Notes: a model not told the origin generated them from the sequence alone. A stretch of DNA of 64,000 nucleotides from Corallium rubrum (GCA_964035015.1 OZ036013.1:9371366-9435365); one strand, 5' to 3'. Shown: positions 9,844 to 21,137, counted from the stretch's first letter. Translations and numbers: made by a program.

Positions 9844-10692
9844 TTAATAATTAGCACTAAAAAGGTGTTTATACAGTTTATGTTTAAAAGATTTAAGCGA
9901 TTGCTCAGATTTAATCTCTGGCAATAGTGAATTCCACAATTTGGCGCCCCTAAAACTAAAAGTTCGCTGTCCTGTAACAAGGCGACAAAGTGGCACATGT
10001 AAATCGTTAATGTTTCTGGTAACTCTGGAATGCACCTCAGAATTTTTTTTAAGTTTTTCAGTTAGAGAAGGAGGTGTTAGGTGATGTAAGGATTCAAAAA
10101 CAAGTACAGCATCTCTGAGGTACAATTGGTCTTCAACGTTCAACCATTTAAGTTCTTCCATTGCAGGAGAAACATGATCGTACTTTCGTAAACCAACTAT
10201 TATACGAGCAGCAAAATTTTGGACAAGTTGCATCTTTTTTAAATTTTCTTTCGAAGCATTGCTCCATATAGAAGAGCAATAATATAATCTGCTAAATACA
10301 AGAGAGTGTATAACAAGTAAAAGAGTATTTCGATCCAAAAGGTGTTTAATACGATTAATCTGAAATAATGAGTACATGCATGACGAGACAGATTTTGTAA
10401 TATGGTCAGTATAAGAAAGACAGGAATCCAAATGAACACCAAGGTCTTTAGCAACAGGAACAGGCTTGATCTGTTTGGCAAGAAGTTTAATTGCGAAATC
10501 TGGTAGTTGTTGTAAACGCTGACGAGTACCCAAAACAAGGACTTTAGTTTTCTCAGGATTTACAAGAAGAGAATTGCCACAGCACCAACAGCATAACTGG
10601 TCAAGATCTTTGTTGATTTGTTCTATGGCTGAATCCAAATCGTTCACTAAGAAACTAATGTAAAGCTTGCTGTCATCAACGTAACACTCCGG
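9844..10692 (-). pseudogene. 5'-truncated non-LTR retrotransposon, reverse transcriptase C-terminal half
   Basis: The frame enters at a YVDDSKLYISF block (about 10660-10690), the catalytic motif of a jockey/CR1/L2-type reverse transcriptase. It runs through NPEKTKVLVLG, DLGVHLDS, CSSIWSN and VQNFAARII to the ending LWNSLLPEIKSEQSLKSFKHKL. It stops at 9844. Everything upstream of the catalytic motif is missing, which is the usual 5' truncation. The 3' untranslated part (about 9700-9843) is A/T-rich with AAAATAAA runs. The 267 residues kept are free of frameshifts. Confidence 0.85.
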
Positions 10693-10831
10693 CTTACAGT
10701 TAACGACTATTAGCGTGGTTTCTCAAAGCCTATCGGGATGATGCAATAATTGCAATTTGTCGACACAAAAAATAATAATAACAGAGCCGAAACCTAGACT
10801 CGGCTACCACAGGTAGCCCGAGTAACTAGGC

Positions 10832-10980
10832 AATAACATATAATACTGACCTGTTGGATAGCCGATAAGTTGCGTGGTTTTGAAATAAAACAAGAAAATA
10901 ACATATATATATTATTGAGTTATTGGATAGCGATATGTCGCGTGGTTTTGAAATAGAAAGAAGCAATAACATATATTATT
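10832..10980 (+). repeat. Tandem repeat, unit about 70 bp, block 2
   Basis: Two to three units of the same repeat as 8432-8632 (GCAATAACATATAATACTGA, GGATAGCGATATGTCGCG). An ACTCGGGCTAC word beside block 1 and its reverse complement beside block 2 suggest that the two blocks belong to one larger element. Confidence 0.7.
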
Positions 10981-10991
10981 ATCTGACTATT

Positions 10992-11071
10992 TCCGGGAGC
11001 GGTCCAGAACGTGAAATCCAGCAGTTTGATTGGTTCCTGCTGGGTCTGGAATCTGCCGTTCCAGACCGCTG
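10992..11071. repeat. Hairpin-forming palindrome
   Basis: AGCGGTCCAGAACG pairs with CGTTCCAGACCGCT across about 45 bp. It lies immediately outside the left terminal repeat of the two-gene transposon. Confidence 0.6.
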
Positions 11072-11180
11072 AGAGAATTTTATAAACACGCTGGGAAAAT
11101 TGAAAGGCAATTCTGGCCATCTGTTCCCCGCGACCCTTGATGGTCAGCGGTCTTCGAAAATTGTTTGAAAGGAATACAAT

Positions 11181-11816
11181 ATGGCGGACCAAAAGGATAA
11201 ATTTGTGAATAGCATGCTCGGAGCTTTTGCAGTGGCAGAAAGAAAGCTAAAATCAGATGATGTTGATGGGAATGAATTAAATAAAGCGTTGAAAGAGCTT
11301 CGAAGATTACTTAACCCTGTGGCGAGGAATCATTTTGGCGAGTTACAGTCCAGGCTAAATTACAGTGTTGCCGATTTATTTCCCATTTTACATCGTATGG
11401 CATGTCAATGGTACAAGCAATTTATGCGGCGCATGACAACGCGATGCAGTGTGAAGAATCCGTGGAAGGTTGTGCTGGAAGTAAGCGTTCCTTTTGAGAT
11501 CTTTGGCATTTTTAAGGACATTGTTTACGAGACAAATTTTGGTGTATATACTCACGAGACGAAATCGAAGTGCAAGAAATGTGTGATGGCTTTCACATCC
11601 CGATTACGAGTAGCAAATCTTTTTTTGAGATTAATGGAATCCGACATGCCTAAAGAGGATTTTCTTCAGAAAAAGTTCAAAAGTCAGAAACGGATTGGAG
11701 TTATTATCAGTGAAGAGAAACAATTTGGTTTGTTGTATAACTACAACAAAGAAATGATTTGCTTTGATTTTTCCTATGGCTTTTGGAATGACCATGGATT
11801 TCCTCAGCATTTGTAA
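11181..11816 (+). CDS. Hypothetical 211-residue protein of the two-gene transposon
   Basis: I do not recognise this protein. It is an intact ORF starting at ATGGCGGAC, 80 bp inside the left terminal repeat, and ending in TAA. The first 50 residues are charged and helical (ERKLKSDDVDGNELNKALKELRRLL). The middle is rich in aromatic and basic residues with a KCKKC cysteine pair. The C-terminus is aromatic (FDFSYGFWNDHGF). There is no signal peptide or membrane segment. Its position just inside the transposon end and its intact frame suggest an accessory or DNA-binding partner of the transposase; that role is inference. A host gene caught between repeats is the alternative. Confidence 0.55.
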   Translation: MADQKDKFVNSMLGAFAVAERKLKSDDVDGNELNKALKELRRLLNPVARNHFGELQSRLNYSVADLFPILHRMACQWYKQFMRRMTTRCSVKNPWKVVLEVSVPFEIFGIFKDIVYETNFGVYTHETKSKCKKCVMAFTSRLRVANLFLRLMESDMPKEDFLQKKFKSQKRIGVIISEEKQFGLLYNYNKEMICFDFSYGFWNDHGFPQHL

Positions 11817-12048
11817 TAAAACAAATTATGGATCATATTAGTTCCGCGAAGATTCCTTATAATGTAAAATTACTTAAAGTTCTTGTTTAAATGTGATACA
11901 TGGTATGTACAATCTTCGAATGGCAATTGTTGGGGATGACTGACAGTATAATATTGATTGCTTGAAAACTGTCATGCATTCATGTTTAATGACTCATCAA
12001 CACAAGTAATGCTGATATTTTATCACAGTGCTATATGATATTTTCATG

Positions 12049-12359
12049 CACTTATCAATGTTAATCCCCCAGGGGGAGGTTGGTACCATCGTGTATTGTG
12101 GGGCATTTGATCTTTTATGCAAATTTCTTATCAAATGCCCATGGTCAGCGGCAATACGGATTGGTCAAATGTAATCAAGTATCCCACCGTCGAGCAATAA
12201 ATAGTATATGTTTATTATGGGTTATAGAACTTATGTGGTTCAAATGGCTTTACCCTCAGACACAAAATGGCAATCTAATTCCGAAGGGTGGGAACGGAAT
12301 GGATGATGAAATGCCCAACATATGTCCAACCTCCCCCTGTGGTTTAACATTGATAAGTG
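12049..12359. mobile_element. MITE, 34-bp TIRs
   Basis: CACTTATCAATGTTAA, then CCC.CAGGGGGAGGTTGG at the left, is matched by its reverse complement at 12326-12359. A shorter inner palindrome GGGCATTTGAT..ATCAAATGCCC lies at 12100-12140. The interior is non-coding. Confidence 0.75.
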
Positions 12360-12462
12360 TATTATATTGGGAAATAGGGGTTTATATATTTTGAATTCCT
12401 TTCATTTTTGAAAATTGAAAATTGAAGGGTGTACTCTTGCTACCAGATTGATACTTAGAATA

Positions 12463-12682
12463 AGGGAGCTTCCATTTACATGGTCTGACCAATCAATTTG
12501 AAAATGAAACACAGCAATTTTGAGAATTGGGACCAGTCGGACTATAAAATTTGGGTTTAATGCCAAAGTGAATTACATTAGTATTTAGACCCTAGTTGTC
12601 TAGTTCGACTGGCCATGATCTTCAAAACTGCCATATTTCATTTTAAAATTTATCGGTCTGACCGTGTAAATGGAAGCGCCCT
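12463..12682. mobile_element. Small MITE
   Basis: The left end AGGGAGCTTCCATTTACA..GGTCTGACC is the near reverse complement of the right end GGTCTGACCGTGTAAATGG..AAGCGCCCT. Pairing continues inward over about 70 bp per arm (AAAATGAAA..CAGTTTTG). Confidence 0.7.
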
Positions 12683-12842
12683 AAGATTGTCTGCCATCAA
12701 CCAGAATAAAATGTGCATACATGTTTTCATAAATATTTTATTTTATAAATATTTCATAAATATTTATTTTATAAATATCAAGTTCATAAATATGTTAATA
12801 AATGTTAGTCAAGATAAAATCTAATTAACAAAGGTAGTTCCA

Positions 12843-15058
12843 TTACAAAAGAATGGATGAAAGCTTTGCAGTTACTTTACAAGATGCAACAGACTTAACA
12901 ATTTCAGCCATAATTTCATGACCACAGTAATAGCATTTATCAGATGAACCACTTTTTAAGAAACCACATGAAGAGCAATGAAGCAAACTATCCTCAATTC
13001 TATCAGGAACAAGACTTTCCTTTGCACGGTGGTATACTAAGAGTGATGGTTGCTGGAGTGGCAGCCAGATATTTCTAATGTAATCATGCCTGAATATCAT
13101 TAACCGCCTATTTCTAATGTGACTGTGCCTGGCATAACTGGCAATGTGGACATGCTTAGCTTCTCGTCCCTGCATGGTGTTAATTCCCAGCCCTGTTCCG
13201 TACCTTTCGAACATCCACTGGGCATGTACAGCAGCCACCCTACCAATACTCCATTCACTAGGAGATGGTGAATAACCAAAAAGGGTTAGAGCAACCAAAT
13301 AGTCTGAGGTGCAAGAGAATAGTTTCTGACATTTTTCTTCAGAGAAATGATACATAGAGAAAAGTGAGACAGAATCTCTCAGCCTAACAGCAGTGAAGAC
13401 TATTACCAAAAGTTTAGTGATTAACTTAAGGTCAGTGCTGTTGCCTCTGATACCATTAATTAAATACATGAAACCATGCAAGATCAGCCTTGAATCTTTG
13501 CCAGTAAACCGATAAGTAAAATCCTTATCCTTTGTTTTGTCTTCCAGTATCCACTTAATTAACTGCTTTTTAAGCCTCGTTGCCTTAACTTCAGCATCCA
13601 GAGATTCAAGATACCTCTTGACACTGCACTGCGGCATTTCTGCCATAGAAGTAATGTTGTTTGGAAGGTTGCTTTTAGCAAGGGCTAACTTCAACATTTG
13701 GTTATGCAGTTTTTGGACAGCATTATTCTTTAGATGCAATGGCTCTAGAACTGCCTTGTCACAAAGTGAACCAATAAGGGGTTCAAACTCTTGCCGAGAC
13801 TTTTGGCTAGCAATAAATTGTGTCACCTTATTTCTCTTTGTTGTATCGGAAAGATTCTTTGATAATTTTACTTTAAAGGCAGAGACCTTCTGTGCTTTTT
13901 TTACTCTTTCATCATAATGCCAAGGTTTCCATTTACAATCTGACATTGTGCCAAATTTACCTCTTAAGCATGTAAGATCACTGGTGCAGACATCTGCAAA
14001 ACTAGAAAAATATTTTGCAGAGTTTGAAAGCTCACCATTTATAAAAGCAAGAAATTTCATGTCTGAAGGGACTAAATCAAAAGTGAATTTAACTGTTACA
14101 TCACATATAGAATAGGTCTTCTTTTCAATAGCAGCACACTGCTCACTAAGGAGTTTTGAAAACTTGACAACAACCTCATGTGTCTCCTTGCAATTTGCCC
14201 CAAATAAAAGAAAATGGTCATTGGGGCTTGCAACGCGGGGGCCAACATTCAAGAAGCTGATCAACCACGACACCGACTCATCCCACTTACCAAATGGGGC
14301 CCCATCATCACCAACAGCAACTTTAAATTCTCCCTTATCTCCCCCAAACCATGTCAATCTATCTTCATCCTTTCTGTATGAATCTACAGTTAAGTAAAAC
14401 TCTGCAAGAGAAACAAGCAAGTTTTCCAAATTCCTATAGACCCCATCAACCTTGTGTCCCTTACAGAAAGTAGCTCACCTACATCTATATCATTTACATT
14501 TGAAATAAGTTCTTTGTAGGAAAGAACTTTAGGTAGTGGTATTCCTCCACCTATTTGTATTCTCTTTCTTTTGAGATATCCCTTCGTTGTTTTGGTACCA
14601 ATACAGGTGGTACTCAATGATGACTTTATATGCGCATATTTTCTCTTACTTAAAAGACCGCCCGCATATAGTAGAGAGAAAGATCGAGTGGTATTTTCTC
14701 GACTTCCTTCAAATTTAGTAACACCATCCTTAGAAATAGCAGTACTAGCATCTAATAATTTTTTAGAACTACTCATATATTCCTTGAAACATTCAGCATT
14801 GGCATATTTTTCAAGAGTGCAAAACATGCCATTCAGTGCTGGCTGTCTATTTTCTTGTGACCCCCCATGGATTTCTGAAGCAGCTTTAAGTGTCTCCTGC
14901 ATTCGTCTATACATGCTTCTTTGGGGGATGGCTTCGTTTTCTTTCGGCTTTAACTCGGTAGGGGATTGCTTTCTTGAAAATGATGTCTTCTCGGACACTT
15001 CAAATGCTGGTAATGAAGTGCCAGCTTGCTTCTCTCTCCCAATCCCATTGTTTACCAT
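12843..15058 (-). pseudogene. DDE-like transposase of an unnamed family (one frameshift)
   Basis: Two overlapping frames make one protein of about 750 residues: 15058 to about 14480, then about 14475 to 12843. The switch falls at a GAGCTACTTTCTGTAAGG stretch around 14475, where the first frame is left after ..VGELLSV and the second picks up at CKGHKVDG. The N-terminal 150 residues are basic and low in structure. The core has three conserved acidic blocks that could be a DDE triad: VGDDGAPFG, LVPSDMKFLAFINGEL and AVLEPLHLKNN. Later blocks are GIRGNSTDLK, then GLGINTMQGREAKHVHIASYARHS. The C-terminus has a zinc-ribbon-like CSSCGF..CYYCGHE. I recognise this protein type as recurring in cnidarian genomes but cannot give a superfamily name. 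No intron corrects the shift: the only good splice pair nearby spans 63 bp and leads to a stop. Confidence 0.6.
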
Positions 15059-15149
15059 TTTTATCTAGGACATTTCAAAAGAAAAAGAAAAGCATAATTT
15101 ATGTTATATATACTTACACATAGTTGTATAAATTATGAGTGTTGATTAT

Positions 15150-15345
15150 TTGCAAGACCCAAATGAGACCAGTTTCAAAAATTCAACTACTGAGTGTAAA
15201 TGTCAATAATAATCTTCGATATTCACTGCCATCGGCTACAGCTCTTGTAACCCAGTCAGTACAGGCTGGATCAGTTTCTCAGGGTTAGCAGTTAAATTCT
15301 CACCGCAAGGCCTGGTCGTTACATTTTTCACAACTGGTCTCGATC
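15150..15345. mobile_element. Decayed SINE pair in inverted orientation
   Basis: GAGACCAGTTTCAAAAATTCAACTAC (15163 on) is the minus-strand SINE tail. CCGCAAGGCCTGGTCGTTAC followed by CACAACTGGTCTCGATC (15302-15345) is the plus-strand tail of the same family as 279-481. The heads are too diverged to read. Confidence 0.5.
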
Positions 15346-16017
15346 AGATCTTACAAATGTACATGTAAGCTTAAATCTACACTCAACGTTTAATCGAGTG
15401 TAATAAAATGTCAATATTAACCTTTAATAAACACAGTTATACAGTTTTAACATCACAACATACCAACATTCACACAATAATATGAAGATAAAACATGAAG
15501 AATGGGAAGTTGGAAAATAACCACTAATTTTGTAATAAATTATGTAGCCTAACTCCTAGCCCCAGGCTTATGAAGAGCCATACCATATAAATAAAGCTTG
15601 AAAATTGCAGATTTCACTTCGGGGGCGGGAAAGTAACAAACTAGACACCAGTACCTTTAAAGAACACAACAGGCGTCCAAGCTATTGCATAATTTATAAA
15701 GCTCATTAAAGTCGCGCCATTTTTTCAAACGGAGACTGGGTCCTAAGGACAGATTTGTGGCCATTTTCCTGAACAAAATTTCCCAGCGTGTAAACAAAGT
15801 ATGAAAGTCAGGCCAGTATACATGCAACAAGAAGGATAATGATTTCAGAACTACTCATTCTTGAAATATATCGTGCAGGTATGTTATTAGTAATTGTGTT
15901 CAGCTTTCGTTTGATATAAAGTTTAAGCTTCCATGTAAGGTGAAACTTTTTATAAATTAAAATATTCGTAGCAATGTTCGTAATAATCCCCGAGCCTGGG
16001 CGTAGGGCCGAAGGCAA
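15346..16017. other. Non-coding interval
   Basis: This contains the right terminal repeat of the two-gene transposon (15735-15794). Otherwise no gene or repeat was recognised. Confidence 0.4.
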
Positions 16018-16574
16018 GGAGCCCGGGTGAGGGTGCTAATCTCGACACGCGTGGAATATGTCAACAAATCCGCAGGGTACTGGCACAGTAGTATTAACTG
16101 TTAATATGACGAAGACCGAAAACGACACTGTCCTGAAACTGGCCAAAGCCTGTAAAGAATTCTTCTCTGGTGTATTATTCTACTTCACTCGAGGGAGAAC
16201 GATGAAGAAATCAGTTTGAAACAAACGGCTTTTTAGATCTTGAAGAGAACTGAATTATACCTGGTCACGGAACGACACTTGTGTCCTGAAACTGGCCAAA
16301 GCCTGTAAAGAATTCTGCTCTGGTGTATTATTCTACTTAACTCGAGGGAGAACGATGAAGAAATGAGTTTAATTTGAAATAAAGAGGAGAATTGAATGAT
16401 GCCTGGTCACGGAAAAAGCAAGAAACCGAACGAGAAAAACAATCTGAATTCTGAAAAGAGTATAGTCTGAATTGGCAGTTTGTGGTGACAAAAGCAGAAG
16501 AAAGTTTAACGGTAGGAGATTCATATTTACCAGTTTAGCTGAGCCTTGAAAAAGAAAATCATGCAATATAAATA

Positions 16575-16835
16575 CAGTCGTTGGCACCTAAGCGTGTTAA
16601 CACCACCCATCAAAACATGTTCTAAATTTAAGTCAAAAGTTAACCGTTTTTAAATCAACACCGTGGGATTGGTGAGATGTGATTGACTAAGGGCACATTC
16701 ATATGACAAGAGTATATTGGTTCGAATATATTGAATGAAAACCTAATACCTTCCCAAAGGTAAACATTTAACTTTGACGCTGACATAAAATATTTTTTTA
16801 TCGGCGGTGTATGCACGCTTAGGTGCCAAAGACTG
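16575..16835. mobile_element. Tc1/mariner-like MITE with TA duplication
   Basis: The TIRs are CAGTCGTTGGCACCTAAGCG and its inverted partner CGCTTAGGTGCCAAAGACTG. The element is flanked by TA at 16573-16574 and 16836-16837. Copy B of repeat R (around 48873) has the same flanks with a single TA and no insert, so the boundaries are proven by an empty site inside the window. CAGT ends with a TA target are characteristic of Tc1/mariner. Confidence 0.87.
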
Positions 16836-17186
16836 TAATATTCTTGTCAACAGTTGTCCTTTGGACGCTAGGACGTGGCATTGTGTCTTTTCTTGGCCAC
16901 TATTATCTATTTTGGTTGAAAATTTGTTATTTGGTTCATCTCGTTACTTTTTTAATATTGGCTTTGTATGCTCTTTCGGTGTCTCAATACATATACATGA
17001 CTACAGATGAACTTTGCAAATGAATTTTCTTTGATGTTATACTCGTTTGTTTCTCTCTTTCTATTCAAAATTTTTCAGGCTGTTAATTTTATTATTACAT
17101 ACTAAAAGTGTTATAGACTAAATATAAAAATATAAAAACTATAATAGACTTAAATACAAAAAAATAAACAACAAAAAACAGAAAGT

Positions 17187-17245
17187 GTGTGTGTGTGTGT
17201 ATGTGTGTGTGTGGTGGTGGTGGTGGTGGTGGTGGTGGTGGTGGG
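17187..17245. repeat. (TG)n and (GGT)n compound microsatellite
   Basis: The tract runs from GT-dinucleotide into about nine GGT triplets. A shorter CCA-rich version is present in copy B at 48515-48540. Confidence 0.92.
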
Positions 17246-17311
17246 TGGTTTACAAAAATGTATATATTACAAGTGGGCGAGGGGTTGTTGCTATCATGTA
17301 TTTCTAGTATA

Positions 17312-18520
17312 ACATTTACTTCTCACAAATATTATAGAATTTCAAATGTTTTTTTATTCAACTACGTAACGTACAACCTTGGGCGATATGTCAAATAAGA
17401 GGAATTGAAAAAATAATATACAAGAAAAAACCACCGAAATATTTTGTTTACACAAACTCGAGCAATAAATTAACAATGACTAATCATTAACCATGCATTA
17501 ACTCTTTCCTGTCGAATTTGTCTCTAGTATTTTATTCTGGCCAACACCAGACAATTTTATTCACCCCTAGGGAAGCCCAGCTCGCACAGAAACGAGTTAA
17601 AGTAAGAAAATCGCTTTGTATTTACTAAGTATTTATATAAATATTATTTTTTTTTGTGATAAGTATATGTCAGTGGTCGCTACCATTAGCAGAAGGATCC
17701 AAAAATGTCGGCATTTTGAAAGTGAAAATGGGGACACATTTTGGGCAGCGCCAGCAGTCCAGTTATACATAGGTCAGTGGATGCAATAGATGAAACACGA
17801 GGAAGAGTATTTCATCCGGTATCCAAACCCGAGAAGTGGGTTGAAAAACGAGGCCGCGTGGCTTTTCAAACAAATCAGGGTTTAAGGGCGAACGTGCGTG
17901 GAGTAGGCCAATGATGGGCAAACTTGGGTGGAGATGTGGAGTGGGATGTCATGTTAGCCATAGACTGCACAGATTTGCCTGCGGAGTAGGCTAAAGCCTT
18001 TCGTCCCATTTGAGGCAGCACTTCACTCGCGATAGTAACTTCTAGTATTTACATAATTTCTTCCTCGGATATTCAAACCTCCGTAGAATTGTGTGACGTA
18101 CACAAAAACTCATACGCCAGAATGACAATTGTATACAACAATCGTATCATGTACATAGGCCTTAATGTCACAATAATCTAGAGAAAATTAATAAAATAGA
18201 CCTGCTGACTCAGTATTTTTACTTAAACCCAATTCATTCTAGTTGCAGGACTTTTAGTCGATATGGCTCCATATCCGGTACTGTTACTGTGTACTTACAT
18301 TTCTACAAACGTGGGAAGTTTCATGCGTGCACAATTTTTCCCACTATCCGCTTATAGTATATGTTATGTAGCAAGTCCACCCACAAGCAGCCAAAGCAAA
18401 CCACCACCTACCTGGCAATTGTCCGTCGCCCATCTTGGGTATGCGACGCAAGTTTGGGCCCCTCAAACAGTAGAGCTGATCAAAACCATTGAATAATACA
18501 ACGGACGCGCCATATAACGG
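17312..18520. other. Intergenic DNA
   Basis: No gene is supported. TAGTATTTTATTCTGGCCAA..CCAGACAATTTTAT at 17527-17563 matches the tail of the 5S-headed SINE at 38531-38690, so a solo SINE tail is likely here. Confidence 0.45.
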
Positions 18521-18527
18521 CGTTTCT

Positions 18528-18985
18528 GATTCGCTACCGAGCGTGCTCCATTTAACAATTAGACAACGAGGACGAGTTGTCTAATTGTTTTAGTATACAC
18601 CCTGTACCTACTCTAAAAATACAGTTTTTCTAGTGAAAACTGACGAAAATGTTGTGTTATTTAACCACGCGTGAGCGGCAAGTAAAAGCAGATTTAATTA
18701 ATAAAATACGGTTTAATTGTATTTCGTTCCTTACCATTAAATATCTTCATGCCATATTTTGTGGCGTTTTTAGTTTTCTCAGGGATAGAATTTTCTATCA
18801 AACTCTCAAAAAATTCCTCCGAAACGTCTGCAAAACGAGAGTTTACTGCCATATTTTTTTAGGTTTGTTTTCATTTTTCTCAAACGTTGCCCATCACGAA
18901 TAGACAACGGTTGAGTAGCCAATCAGAATGCAGGATTTGTAATAGACGATGGTTGGGTGTATACAAAAACGCGATGGAGCACGGT
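18528..18985. mobile_element. Possible MITE
   Basis: CGTGCTCCATTT..(18540) and AGTATACACCC (18590) recur inverted as GGGTGTATACA (18954) and GATGGAGCACG (18975). Several internal words also invert, such as GACAACG..TGTCTAATTG. No target duplication is clear. Confidence 0.45.
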
Positions 18986-19171
18986 AATTTCAAACGTAAC
19001 GAGTAACTCATTTTTAATCAGCAAAATAAATATTAGTTAGTTTCAGAAATAAATATTAGTTAGTTTATTAGACCAACAAGTACTTGTAACCGAGCGGTTG
19101 GAATTCGTTCCTAGATGACTGGGCACAGTCTAAGGTATAAGTACCTTAATTAACCTTGCTCCGCTATCTGA

Positions 19172-19243
19172 GTTCTGGTTGCTCAATGGTTAGAGCGTCT
19201 GGCTAGCATTCAGAAGGTTGTGGGATCGAGTCCCGGTCAGAGC
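19172..19243 (+). tRNA. tRNA-like sequence (pseudo-tRNA or SINE head)
   Basis: This 72-nt segment has an A box (TTGCTCAATGGTTAGAGCG), an anticodon arm TCTGG/CTAGCAT/TCAGA giving anticodon AGC (Ala-like), and a T arm GTGGGATCGAGTCCCGG. The acceptor arm GTTCTGG/TCAGAGC has two mismatches and the T stem is irregular, so a pseudogene or tRNA-derived SINE is more likely than a working tRNA. No T-run terminator follows within 20 bases. Confidence 0.45.
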
Positions 19244-20670
19244 TCAGAGTTTTTCTGAGTATCACTAACTAACACCGCTTATACAGCAAACAACTAATAA
19301 TTATTTGAAATAAATATTGTTTTCCGTTGTTTTGTGTCTGATCATTCTCTGTTATAAAACACATAGTTCATGATATGGCAAGCTCCATTGCGTTATAGGT
19401 GCATTTGGGAAATTGGAGAACACTCAAAACTCAAGAGTTGTTCGCCGGCTACGCCTCGACCAACTCGTACGCTTTCTACCTGCACTTAGAACTTCCGACG
19501 TGCATCCATAACTCGATGGAGCAGCCCAAACCATGAACCATTTCTTAAAATATAATTTTTAACCCACGGCCTCGTGAAAAACAAACGGCCTTATTACGGA
19601 TTGATGTGCTACCGCGTATAAATATCATTAAGTAAATAAAGGTTTAACAGAGCTTTTACGGTATACTAAAAGTACAAATATACTCCAAATAAAATGGTAA
19701 AGAGTACCTTGTATTGGCGGTTTGTATCCAGTGTGACGACGAAGCTAGATACAATCATCAATTTTACAGAAGGAGATTCTTTTTAGCGGAAAAATAGTCC
19801 AAAGTCTGTTTAAATTAAGAAGCAAAATAGTTATTGTAAGTTCCAGTAAAACAACTGAAAAAAACCCTAGGTTAATAGGCATTTATGATACAGCTTTTGG
19901 TTCATTTCTTTGTTGCTTTTAGCCCTGAGTTCCTCTTAAAAATTTTGCCGTTTACCTTACTTTTGAGCTTGTTCGTTTCGCTTCATGTTTACAGCTGTTA
20001 AAGTGCATATCAACCCAGCTTTATTATCATCTGACTACGTCCTACATAAAGGAAACAGTTGTTCAGTGAAATATTTTTTTGATTGGAGCTATTCTTCAAT
20101 GTTTTTTGGCGATTCGCATTTCTAGTATGGTAATGCGGAGATGATGTCTATGTACGCGTTTGGCTTTCTTTCTCTTTTTGGCAAGATAAACTACCTGAGA
20201 ATTTTTGTCGAAGAACTCATACAATGTAGAACATGTTGTTCAAACTCCCATTAATGGAAGAATTGGGTCAGATCTTGCCAAGATCTTGCCAAGATTCTCG
20301 ACCTGGGACTCCTGCAAATAAATATTGTATAGATAATGATGACTACTTTGGCGTCATTTCATTACCATTTTGGAATTAAAGCAAAAGTTGCTCCAATCTA
20401 AAAAATATTTCGTTGTCCAACTCTTTGCCAAAGGTAGAATGTATTTAGATGATAACAAAATTGGGGTTATATGCACTTTAAACATTTATTTTCCTCGCTT
20501 AAAGATAAATATCTTTTGGAAAAAAGCAAGACTAAAGCCCCAGCTCTTACCCTAGCTCTCGTACATTTCTTGTTGTTTTTTTGTTTGTCGTGTTTACAAG
20601 GACGCTAGGGTAACCCTATCACGCCACTAAGGTTAAGGGTTATGTTTTGCGTTTGTAAATGCGTTTGGTA
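19244..20670. other. Intergenic DNA
   Basis: No gene was recognised. AGATCTTGCCA is directly repeated at 20271-20293. AGGGTAACCCTAT at 20606 is shared in inverted sense with 31318-31330 and may mark the outermost end of the large transposon. Confidence 0.4.
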
Positions 20671-20675
20671 AACAA

Positions 20676-20959
20676 GGGTGAATTTCGTTTTCGACCAATC
20701 AGCGCATTTGTTTACGTTTTGGCTCCAAGCCAATCAGAATGCGTAAATGTTGTTTACTTCCGGTTACAATATGAATTTCAATGCGAAAAATAGGGTCTTA
20801 AATAAAGCCTTTGGGGGGTCAGGATTTTTATTTGTTTTTATTGAATTTAACTGAATCAAGTAACATATAAAATTTTCGAAAAATTTGCCACTGGGATTTG
20901 TGTTTAATGGCGTAGTTTTAAAATTACTGGCATTCGAACAACGGCGCACGCAAGCAGAC
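20676..20959 (+). repeat. Left terminal inverted repeat of the large transposon
   Basis: It starts CAAGGGTGAATTTCG and ends with GCGCACGCAAGCAGAC. It includes GTTTACGTTTTGGCTC and CTTAAATAAAGCCTT. Confidence 0.85.
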
Positions 20960-21137
20960 ACGCGTGTACATGTAAAAATATAAGTGGCCAAAAATAGACA
21001 TAACGTGTCATATTGTATTGACGTATATAGGAAGTGAAAGAGCAGGCATATGAGCGGAAATAGTTTATAGTTCAGATTGTTCGGCCGCTCGGGAAAGAGA
21101 GCATTTTCGAATTCTCGACCAGGTGGCGAATGGTCAT

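Larger units (their letters stand above)
11084..15794. mobile_element. Two-gene DNA transposon of an unnamed family
   Basis: The ends match in inverted orientation. AAACACGCTGGGAAAATTG (11084-11102) and GGCCATCTGTTCC behind it correspond, reverse-complemented, to 15735-15794 (..AAATTTCCCAGCGTGTAAAC). Inside are two convergent genes: a 211-residue ORF on the + strand (11181-11816) and a transposase-like ORF on the - strand (12843-15058). Two MITE-like insertions (12049-12359 and 12463-12682) and a decayed SINE pair (15150-15345) lie between or beside them. No target duplication could be assigned. Confidence 0.55.
16018..17311 (+). repeat. Dispersed repeat R, copy A
   Basis: From GAGCCCGGGTGAGGGTGC to TGTATTTCTAGTA, this matches 48450-50117 in reverse orientation. 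Landmarks are CTCGACACGCGTGGA, GCCAAAGCCTGTAAAGAATTC, CTCGAGGGAGAACGATGAAG, the GGT/GTG-rich tract and GTGGGCGAGGGGTTG. A segment of about 140 bp (16135-16215) is repeated at 16275-16365. There is no credible coding frame; the ORFs are shadows. The type of element is unknown, and no TIR or LTR was found. Confidence 0.72.

Noticed and set aside
13537..13917. Plus-strand ORFs opposite the 12.8-15.1 kb transposase (also 14571-15068)
   Set aside because: Antisense shadows; no domain and no independent start context.
14410..14480. 63-bp intron between the two transposase frames
   Set aside because: GTAAGG and TTGCAG sites are good, but the length is a multiple of three and splicing leads straight to a stop; a frameshift explains the break better.
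17189..17398. Glycine-rich open frame
   Set aside because: Translation of a (GGT)n microsatellite.
19172..19243. Functional tRNA-Ala gene
   Set aside because: Mismatched acceptor and T arms and no terminator; kept only as tRNA-like.
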